This document shows positions 4,315-8,886 of a DNA stretch of 8,886 nt, one piece after another. This DNA is from Clostridia bacterium. Lineage in GTDB: Bacteria; Bacillota_A; Clostridia; Oscillospirales; Acutalibacteraceae. Under the pieces are notes generated by a model, which worked only from the letters and a program-made list of their open reading frames with translations, ran no database searches and had not been told where the DNA came from. Position numbers and translations under genes: made by a program. The stretch spans positions 1-8,886 of the forward strand of contig JAFTLL010000002.1 of assembly GCA_017456015.1 (NCBI GenBank), in the 5' to 3' direction. Numbering within the stretch: position 1 is the stretch's first letter; each line of letters begins with the position of its first letter.

Positions 4315-4343
4315 ATGATATCATATGTTGAGTGGATAGTCAA
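4315..4343 (-). promoter_or_regulatory. folT promoter
   Basis: On the - strand: -35 TTGACT (4343-4338), 17-base spacer, -10 TATCAT (4320-4315). The predicted start near 4308 is just before the riboswitch. It begins five bases after the panT stop codon, with no terminator between, so folT may also receive panT read-through, still subject to the riboswitch. Confidence 0.85.
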
Positions 4344-4347
4344 CTAT

Positions 4348-4944
4348 TTATTTCAAACGCCGCATTGCAGCGACCAATGCCTTACTCACAGCAGTACCTA
4401 CAACCAGTGCGATAACCAATTCAACAATGCCGTTGTAGGTGATTACAGCACTTAAAATCGTTTTCACGGTCGTGCCCGAAAAGGCGGTATTGGAAAAGAA
4501 AAGGTTGAAGGCCGACAAGAAAAGAACGGTGTTCAACAGAACCGCACTCACCGAAGAAAATGCATAAGAAATAATTTTGGTTTTATCAATTCGGTTGAGC
4601 AGCTTAAAAATGTATCCTACGCCGATACCCATAAGAATGCGAGGCACAAAGCACATCACCGCATACAAAAAAGCGTTTTCATTAAAGAGGGTTGCCGCCA
4701 GCGGGTCGACCACGGCACCGATGCCGAAGCATTGTAAAAAGCTTGTCATCCCGAAGATAAAGCCGACAAGACCGCCGAGCCACGGACCAAGCGTGATGGC
4801 GGCAAAGATAACCGGCAGAAAGACGGTGGTTGCGTTGATGCCGGTTGGTGTTGGAATATAGCCCAAAGGGGTGCTATTAAGGACAAAAATAATGGCAATG
4901 TACAGTGCAACAAGCACCATTTTGAATGTGGATTGTTTTTTCAT
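4348..4944 (-). CDS. panT: ECF transporter S component, probably pantothenate-specific (PanT-like)
   Basis: A 198-residue membrane protein with about six hydrophobic segments. The N-terminal region TPLGYIPTPTGINATTVFLP (residues 25-44), followed by ITLGPWLGGLVGFIFGMTS and the later FVPRILMG, has the pattern of pantothenate-type ECF S components (loop before helix 2 with ATT and a PRIL motif). These bind the vitamin and use the shared EcfAA'T energising module encoded elsewhere. The call is strengthened by the upstream neighbour, pantothenate kinase: uptake followed by trapping as phosphopantothenate. ATG 4944 is preceded by AGGAGGAA. It lies 52 bases after coaX on the same strand without an obvious terminator or strong promoter between, so the two are probably one operon. 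Substrate could differ, since S-component specificity is hard to read from sequence alone. Confidence 0.82.
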   Translation of the reverse strand: MKKQSTFKMVLVALYIAIIFVLNSTPLGYIPTPTGINATTVFLPVIFAAITLGPWLGGLVGFIFGMTSFLQCFGIGAVVDPLAATLFNENAFLYAVMCFVPRILMGIGVGYIFKLLNRIDKTKIISYAFSSVSAVLLNTVLFLSAFNLFFSNTAFSGTTVKTILSAVITYNGIVELVIALVVGTAVSKALVAAMRRLK

Positions 4945-4996
4945 AAGTATTCCTCCTGATGCTGTTCCGGTTTCGGATACAGCTCTTTTGAATGTT

Positions 4997-5761
4997 TTAT
5001 CGGTTTTTTTCGTAAATACGCTTTAAACCATCCAACAACAGATTATCATCGACAAAAATTTTCCGCTTGCAATGGGGAATAATCTCTCCGCAAAGACCGC
5101 CTGTGGCAACCACAGTCGCTGATTGTCCCAACTCGGTTTCCATACGGTCGATAAGACCGTCCAACATGGCGGCGGCGCCGAGTACCAGACCGGATTTTAA
5201 GCAATCGATAGTATTACTGCCAATGGCAGATTTCGGTGCCTCGATTCCAACCATCGGCAGTTGTGCCGTGTTTTTGGTCAGGGCTTCCAGCGTCAGGTTG
5301 ATGCCGGCAGCAATTGCACCACCCAAAAATTCACCCTTTTCATTGATGGCGCTGATGGTGGTTGCCGTGCCCATATCAATAACGATACAGGGCAGGGGAT
5401 ATTTTGCCATTGCGCCGATTGCGCCGGCTACCAGGTCGGCACCCAGCTGTGCCGGATTGTCAATTTTAATATTCAGGCCGGTTTTTACACCGGGACCCAG
5501 CATCATTGGGCTAAATCCGCAAAGCTTATTAAAAGCCATGCTGATTGATTTTGTAAGTGTAGGCACGACCGAGGAAAGGATAGCGCCCTGCACCTCGGCA
5601 GACGCGTGACCGTTTAAGCGTAGAATATCGTAAATTTCAACGGCGTATTGGTCGGCGGTGCGTCGGGCATCTGAGGTGAGCCTTGCGGTGAAAACCAACT
5701 TTTCCTCTTTGTAACCGCCCAGTGTGATGTTTGTGTTCCCGATATCAACACATATTAACAT
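4997..5761 (-). CDS. coaX: Type III pantothenate kinase
   Basis: A 254-residue cytoplasmic kinase that phosphorylates pantothenate with ATP, the first step of CoA synthesis. It is the type III enzyme of the ASKHA fold and is not inhibited by CoA. Motifs in order: phosphate-binding DIGNTN (6-11), the pantothenate-binding and catalytic region around GADLVAG (107-113, D109), the second phosphate motif DMGTATT (129-135), GGAIAAGI (147-154), and ATGG (219-222). Length is normal for the family and no key motif is missing. ATG 5761 has GGGAGGTG about eight bases upstream. It is the first gene of a - strand operon with the PanT-like transporter and is transcribed divergently from rpsF. Its own promoter is at 5797-5825. 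Confidence 0.96.
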   Translation of the reverse strand: MLICVDIGNTNITLGGYKEEKLVFTARLTSDARRTADQYAVEIYDILRLNGHASAEVQGAILSSVVPTLTKSISMAFNKLCGFSPMMLGPGVKTGLNIKIDNPAQLGADLVAGAIGAMAKYPLPCIVIDMGTATTISAINEKGEFLGGAIAAGINLTLEALTKNTAQLPMVGIEAPKSAIGSNTIDCLKSGLVLGAAAMLDGLIDRMETELGQSATVVATGGLCGEIIPHCKRKIFVDDNLLLDGLKRIYEKNR

Positions 5762-5796
5762 TCGTATTCACCTCCCAAATAGTTTTTGTTGTATTT

Positions 5797-5825
5797 ATAA
5801 TACACCTCTTAGCAGATAAAATCAA
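5797..5825 (-). promoter_or_regulatory. coaX promoter
   Basis: On the - strand: -35 TTGATT (5825-5820), 17-base spacer, -10 TATTAT (5802-5797). The predicted start is near 5790, about 28 bases before the coaX ATG, leaving a short leader with no obvious regulatory fold. Confidence 0.75.
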
Positions 5826-5855
5826 TCCAAAAATTCCCTACATAATAAAAAACAG

Positions 5856-5884
5856 TTGACTTTGCGGTTGTTTTTTGGTATAAT
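5856..5884 (+). promoter_or_regulatory. rpsF-ssb-rpsR operon promoter
   Basis: -35 TTGACT (5856-5861), 17-base spacer, -10 TATAAT (5879-5884), close to consensus and fitting a highly expressed ribosomal protein operon. Predicted start near 5891. It is back to back with the coaX promoter, the two -35 elements being about 30 bases apart. Confidence 0.92.
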
Positions 5885-5896
5885 ATGCCGTGCTAT

Positions 5897-5947
5897 TGGT
5901 GCATATTGCGCCATGGCTCCTTGCCCTTATGTGAAAGTAAGGGCCAA
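5897..5947 (+). promoter_or_regulatory. Two-hairpin 5' leader of the rpsF operon
   Basis: The first hairpin is TGGTGC/GCGCCA (5897-5902 with 5908-5913). The second is CCCTTA/TAAGGG (5924-5929 with 5938-5943), extended by TTG/CAA past a bulged C. They precede the AAGGAGG of rpsF. Many bacteria regulate this operon by the S6:S18 complex binding its leader; I cannot identify that motif with confidence here, so a regulatory role is only suggested by position. Confidence 0.4.
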
Positions 5948-5972
5948 AAGTCCAAAAGGAGGTGCAACGATA

Positions 5973-6254
5973 ATGATGAACAAGTATGAGGCAGCCTTGG
6001 TTCTTTCGGTTACTGCCGGAGAAGAGGCCACAGCAACGCTTCTTGAAAAATTTAAGAAGCTGATTGCCGACAACGGTACCATCGAAAATGTTGACGAATG
6101 GGGCAAAAGAAAGCTCGCATATCCGATTAACGATGAGACCGACGGTCAGTATTACATTATTGATTTTACTGCCGATGCGGCGTTCCCTGCCGAGTTTGAC
6201 CGTGTAGCCAAGATTACAGACGGTGTTCTGCGTCTGATGGTTACGAAAAAGTAA
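5973..6254 (+). CDS. rpsF: 30S ribosomal protein S6
   Basis: A 93-residue ribosomal protein of the small-subunit platform, where it pairs with S18. The N-terminal MMNKYEAALVLS strand, GTIENVDEWGKRKLAYPI (35-52) and the YYIIDFTA strand (60-67) are classic S6 sequence. Length is normal. The start is ATG 5973 (or 5976, three bases on); AAGGAGG at 5956-5962 gives about ten bases of spacing. The frame stays open further upstream to a TTG at 5856, but that lies in the promoter and is not the start. First gene of the rpsF-ssb-rpsR operon, the order widely conserved in Firmicutes. Confidence 0.97.
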   Translation: MMNKYEAALVLSVTAGEEATATLLEKFKKLIADNGTIENVDEWGKRKLAYPINDETDGQYYIIDFTADAAFPAEFDRVAKITDGVLRLMVTKK

Positions 6255-6271
6255 AAAGGGAGGCAATTTTG

Positions 6272-6688
6272 ATGAATGTAGCAATTTTAATGGGCAGATT
6301 AACTGCCGACCCGGAATTGCGGCATACCGCAAACAACATTCCGGTTACCTCGTTTTCGCTGGCGATTGACCGTCGGTTTAAAACGGGCGAAGAAAGACAG
6401 ACTGATTTTATCAATATTGTTGCTTGGAGACAAACCGCGGAGTTCGTTTCCAAGTATTTCAGTAAAGGTCAACTGGTTGCAGTAGAAGGTTCGATTCAAA
6501 CCCGCCGCTATCAGGATAAAGACGGAAACAATCGCACGGCTTTTGAGGTTGTTGCCAACAACGTGCATTTTGCCGAGCGAAAGGATGCTTCTGCGCGTCC
6601 CGCTGCCGAAAGCGCAGCACCTTCTTTTTCCAATGCGGATACCAGTGATTTTTCTGAAATTGCCGGCGATGAAGATTTGCCGTTCTAA
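6272..6688 (+). CDS. ssb: Single-stranded DNA-binding protein
   Basis: A 138-residue SSB that coats single-stranded DNA during replication, recombination and repair, acting as a tetramer. Residues 1-104 form the OB fold: MNVAILMGRLTADPELR at the start, the conserved DFINIVAWRQTAEFVSKY (45-62, W52 stacking on DNA), VEGSIQTRRY (71-80) and FEVVANNVHF (91-100). A short low-complexity linker rich in Ala and Ser follows, then the acidic tail ending in DEDLPF, the peptide that docks partner proteins. ATG 6272 is chosen over the preceding in-frame TTG 6269; AGGGAGG at 6257-6263 lies eight bases upstream. Its place between rpsF and rpsR is the usual Firmicute order. Confidence 0.97.
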   Translation: MNVAILMGRLTADPELRHTANNIPVTSFSLAIDRRFKTGEERQTDFINIVAWRQTAEFVSKYFSKGQLVAVEGSIQTRRYQDKDGNNRTAFEVVANNVHFAERKDASARPAAESAAPSFSNADTSDFSEIAGDEDLPF

Positions 6689-6711
6689 TCTAAAATAAGG
6701 AGGCATTACGC

Positions 6712-6951
6712 GTGGAAAAGAACGAAAGACCAATGCGTCGTAAAAGCCGCAAAAAGGTTTGCCATTTTTGTGTTGACCGTGTTGAGGCTATTGACTATAA
6801 GGATATTGCCCGTCTTCGCAAATTCGTTTCGGAGAGAGCAAAAATTTTACCCCGCCGTGTAACCGGCACCTGTGCCGCGCACCAGCGTGAACTGACGACC
6901 GCAATCAAGCGTGCTCGCTATGTCGCTCTGTTGCCCTACACGACCGACTAA
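6712..6951 (+). CDS. rpsR: 30S ribosomal protein S18, zinc-binding type
   Basis: A 79-residue small-subunit protein that binds next to S6. [12 protein letters not shown] at 9-20 and [11 protein letters not shown] at 51-61 keep C17, C20, C54 and H57, the putative zinc ligands of the zinc-containing ('C+') form of S18. [19 protein letters not shown] and the C-terminal [14 protein letters not shown] are family-typical. The start is GTG 6712, with AAGGAGG at 6697-6703 eight bases upstream. Last gene of the operon, followed at once by a strong terminator. Confidence 0.97.
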   Translation: MEKNERPMRRKSRKKVCHFCVDRVEAIDYKDIARLRKFVSERAKILPRRVTGTCAAHQRELTTAIKRARYVALLPYTTD

Positions 6952-6960
6952 TTTATCTTT

Positions 6961-6994
6961 AAAAAGCCGCTTCCATAGGGAAGCGGCTTTTTTT
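6961..6994. terminator. Bidirectional terminator between rpsR and cysK
   Basis: AAAAGCCGCTTCC (6962-6974) pairs perfectly over 13 bp with GGAAGCGGCTTTT (6979-6991), loop ATAG, with a seven-T run on the + strand. The A-run on the other side gives a T-tract on the - strand, so it can also end the converging cysK transcript, whose stop codon is 27 bases away. Confidence 0.93.
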
Positions 6995-7020
6995 ATCACT
7001 TTTTTAAAAATTAGAATCAT

Positions 7021-7950
7021 TTATTCGGTAAACAAGGAGGTAGATAGATAACGGTCACCGGTATCCGGCAAGAGAAGGACAATGTTTTTTCCTGCGTTGG
7101 TCGGACGCTTTGCCAGTTCGGCCGCAGCCCAAATCGCCGCCCCGGAGGAAATGCCGACCAAAAAACCCTCGCTCTTGGCGATGGCGCGGGCGGCCGCAAA
7201 TGCGTCTTCGCTCTTTACGGGGATAACCTCGTCGTAAATTTCGGTATTCAAAATTTCAGGAATAAATCCGGCCCCGATGCCTTGAATGGCATGGGCTCCG
7301 GCTGCACCGCCCGAGAGCACAGGAGAATCTGCCGGCTCGACCGCCACGATTTGCACCGCAGGGTTTTGTTCCTTTAAATAGGCACCAACACCCGACAAGG
7401 TGCCGCCGGTACCTACGCCGGCTACAAACAAATCGACACGGCCTTCGGTGTCAGCCCAAATTTCGGGGCCGGTGGTTTTAAAGTGGGCGGCAGGGTTGGA
7501 GGGATTTGTAAATTGACTTGGAAGAAATGCGCCGGGAATGGTATTTGCCAATTCCTCTGCCTTGGCAATCGCACCGGTCATACCTTTGGCACCTTCGGTG
7601 AGCACCAGCTCGGCACCATAGGCCTTCATTAGATTTCGGCGCTCTACCGACATAGTTTCCGGCATTACAATAATCACTTTATACCCTTTGGCTACGGCAA
7701 TGGCGGCAAGACCGATACCGGTGTTGCCGGAGGTGGGCTCAATCAAGGTCGCGCCTGGCTGCAACCGACCGTCGGCCTCGGCATCCTCAATCATGGCTTT
7801 TGCAACGCGGTCCTTCACCGAACCGGCCGGGTTGAAATATTCCAATTTGGCCAATAGGTTGGCTTGTAGATTGTTTTGTTTTTTGTAGTTGTTTAACGCA
7901 AGCAGGGGTGTTTTACCTACCAGCTCGGCCACAGACGAGTAAATCGGCAT
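7021..7950 (-). CDS. cysK: Cysteine synthase (O-acetylserine sulfhydrylase)
   Basis: A 309-residue PLP-dependent enzyme making cysteine from O-acetylserine and sulfide in the cytoplasm. The PLP Schiff-base lysine is K46 in PAGSVKDR. TSGNT (73-77) binds the substrate carboxylate, GTGGT (180-184) grips the cofactor phosphate, SSG (268-270) faces the pyridine nitrogen, and PDTGDRYLST (295-304) is the usual C-terminal signature. Length and motifs fit CysK rather than cystathionine beta-synthase, since there is no extra domain. ATG 7950 has AGGAGG eight bases upstream. It converges on rpsR with a shared terminator and is divergent from a LysR-type regulator, which is the likely candidate for its control. 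A CysM-like sulfur-donor preference cannot be excluded from sequence alone. Confidence 0.96.
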   Translation of the reverse strand: MPIYSSVAELVGKTPLLALNNYKKQNNLQANLLAKLEYFNPAGSVKDRVAKAMIEDAEADGRLQPGATLIEPTSGNTGIGLAAIAVAKGYKVIIVMPETMSVERRNLMKAYGAELVLTEGAKGMTGAIAKAEELANTIPGAFLPSQFTNPSNPAAHFKTTGPEIWADTEGRVDLFVAGVGTGGTLSGVGAYLKEQNPAVQIVAVEPADSPVLSGGAAGAHAIQGIGAGFIPEILNTEIYDEVIPVKSEDAFAAARAIAKSEGFLVGISSGAAIWAAAELAKRPTNAGKNIVLLLPDTGDRYLSTSLFTE

Positions 7951-7987
7951 AAGAAAGCCTCCTGTTTATTTTTAGGACTACTATTTT

Positions 7988-8017
7988 ATTATACTATTGT
8001 TAAGGCCGGAAAGTCAA
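7988..8017 (-). promoter_or_regulatory. cysK promoter
   Basis: On the - strand: -35 TTGACT (8017-8012), 18-base spacer, -10 TATAAT (7993-7988). The predicted start is about 30 bases before the cysK ATG. The spacer contains TTGTTAAG (+ strand, 7997-8004), which recurs in the spacer of the divergent regulator promoter. Confidence 0.88.
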
Positions 8018-8020
8018 TGT

Positions 8021-8042
8021 GTGTTTTGCGAGGAGAGAACAC
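8021..8042. promoter_or_regulatory. Candidate LysR-type operator between divergent promoters
   Basis: GTGTT (8021-8025) and AACAC (8038-8042) form an inverted repeat with a 12-base centre, placed exactly between the -35 boxes of the cysK and regulator promoters. LysR-type proteins usually bind short inverted repeats close to a T-N11-A pattern in such divergent gaps; here the spacing is T-N12-A. The assignment is inferred from position and symmetry. Confidence 0.4.
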
Positions 8043-8071
8043 TTGTAATTTTGTTAAGTTTATCATATACT
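8043..8071 (+). promoter_or_regulatory. LysR-type regulator gene promoter
   Basis: -35 TTGTAA (8043-8048), 17-base spacer, -10 TATACT (8066-8071), predicted start about 30 bases before the ATG. The -35 begins directly after the candidate operator, so binding there could repress the regulator's own gene. Confidence 0.75.
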
Positions 8072-8106
8072 AAACCTAAATCAATTGCTCGGAAAAGAGG
8101 ATGTAT

Positions 8107-8886
8107 ATGAATATATTGCATTTAAAGTACGCGGTGGAAATCGCGCAAACCAAATCCATCAGCAAGGCGGCAGAAAATCTGTATATGGGACAGCCGAATT
8201 TAAGCCGTGCAATCAAAGAGTTGGAGGAGTCATTGGGCATTACGATTTTCAAACGCACTTCCAAGGGTATTTCCATCACGCCCGATGGAGAGGAATTTTT
8301 GCAATACGCGAAAAAGATTATTGCACAGGTCAACGAGGTGGAAGAGCTCTACCGAAACGGCAAAACCCAAAAACAGAGCCTGTCGATTTGCGTGCCGCGT
8401 GCAAGTTATATTTCTCACGCCTTTGCCGAGTTCACAAAAACGCTTTCCACCGATACGCCGGCAGAGTTGTTTTATAAAGAAACCAATTCCATGCGTACCA
8501 TAAATAATGTGGTGAAAGAGGCCTACAATCTCGGCATTGTCCGTTACCAGTCCACTTTTGACAGGTATTTTAAATCCATGTTTGCCGAAAAACACCTGGT
8601 CAGCGAAACCATCACCGAGTTTTCCTATGTTTTGCTGGTTTCAAAGGACAGTCCGCTGGCCGACCGCAAAAGGATAGAGCGCAGCGAACTGAAAGATTAC
8701 ATTGAAATTACCCACGGTGACCCGTACGTGCCTTCGTTGCCCCTGATTGATGTGAAAAAAGCCGAGCTTTCGGAATTTGTCGATAAGCGGATTTATGTTT
8801 TTGAGCGTGCCAGCCAGTTTGCCCTGCTCAGCAGCAATCCAAAAACCTTTATGTGGGTTTCGTCGGTTCCCGAATCCTTGCAGAAG
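8107..8886 (+). CDS. LysR-family transcriptional regulator, 3' end outside the window
   Basis: 260 codons are present and the frame is still open at the right edge; the family is normally about 290-310 residues, so perhaps 30-50 are missing. Residues 1-60 are the winged helix-turn-helix: MNILHLKYAVEIAQTKSISK, then AAENLYMGQPNLSRAIKELE with the recognition helix at about 28-38, then LGITIFKRTSKGISITPDGE. The rest is a ligand-binding (periplasmic-binding-protein-like) effector domain. ATG 8107 is preferred because AGAGG at 8096-8100 lies six bases before it; the in-frame ATG 8101 abuts that site. Divergent from cysK, so control of cysteine synthesis is plausible, but the effector cannot be inferred. 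The N-terminus has no unusual features. Confidence 0.93.
   Translation, partial: MNILHLKYAVEIAQTKSISKAAENLYMGQPNLSRAIKELEESLGITIFKRTSKGISITPDGEEFLQYAKKIIAQVNEVEELYRNGKTQKQSLSICVPRASYISHAFAEFTKTLSTDTPAELFYKETNSMRTINNVVKEAYNLGIVRYQSTFDRYFKSMFAEKHLVSETITEFSYVLLVSKDSPLADRKRIERSELKDYIEITHGDPYVPSLPLIDVKKAELSEFVDKRIYVFERASQFALLSSNPKTFMWVSSVPESLQK

Noticed and set aside
4146..4340. T-box or other riboswitch classes upstream of folT
   Set aside because: The GCGTTAAGTG core, AGAGTAG and GCATCC elements fit the THF class; no T-box motif is present.
5067..5609. 180-codon frame on the + strand opposite coaX
   Set aside because: It lies antisense inside coaX, which has all family motifs; the frame is a shadow with no start signal.
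5838..6733. Open frames on the - strand opposite rpsF and ssb
   Set aside because: Antisense shadows of well-identified ribosomal protein and SSB genes.
8085..8595. Three open frames overlapping the regulator gene in other frames
   Set aside because: The frame from 8107 encodes a clear LysR-type helix-turn-helix and runs to the edge; the others are shadows.

Overview
The window looks like part of a low- to mid-GC Firmicute chromosome, probably a gut-type Clostridia (Oscillospiraceae/Ruminococcaceae-like). The signs are strong AGGAGG-type ribosome binding sites, ECF-transporter S components, a tetrahydrofolate (THF) riboswitch, a zinc-type ribosomal protein S18, a CCA-encoded tRNA and an integrative element abutting it. 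This placement is inferred from gene content; no 16S or other marker is present.

Left part (1-2627): the end of an integrated mobile element, on the + strand. It holds a complete tyrosine recombinase (126-1322) with its own terminator, a protein with two excisionase-like helix-turn-helix segments (1374-1979), and a small overlapping unknown gene (1972-2298) followed by a strong hairpin. About 285 gene-free bases follow, up to the 3' end of a tRNA gene.

Middle part (2628-3590): the most unusual stretch. On the - strand lies an intact tRNA-Ser(CGA) (2663-2751) with a perfect 13-bp terminator hairpin. Upstream of it, in the same orientation, are four broken copies of the same tRNA at about 2893-2944, 3057-3126, 3239-3309 and 3367-3502. 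All keep the 5' end. Three keep everything from the 5' end through the anticodon loop and then diverge or are deleted. Two of them are carried on tandem repeats of about 182 bp. Three of the five copies (A, D, E) are preceded by leader hairpins with a shared GTTAA/TTAAC base and different but still complementary inner stems. The only good promoter I see for the array is at 3558-3587, so one RNA of about 900 nt may carry all copies.

Right part (3603-8886): ordinary chromosome. A vitamin/cofactor block runs on the - strand: type III pantothenate kinase (coaX), a PanT-like ECF S component, then folT under its own promoter, a THF riboswitch and a hairpin that both hides the Shine-Dalgarno (SD) sequence and looks like a terminator. 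Divergent from coaX is the standard rpsF-ssb-rpsR operon on the + strand, ending in a bidirectional terminator. It converges on cysK (- strand), which is divergent from a LysR-type regulator gene that runs off the right edge. Both promoters and a candidate operator are visible in the 156-bp gap between cysK and the regulator gene.

Pantothenate uptake and phosphorylation (panT, coaX), folate uptake (folT) and cysteine synthesis (cysK) all feed cofactor metabolism: cysteine and phosphopantothenate are both precursors of CoA. Whether they are co-regulated cannot be told from the sequence.
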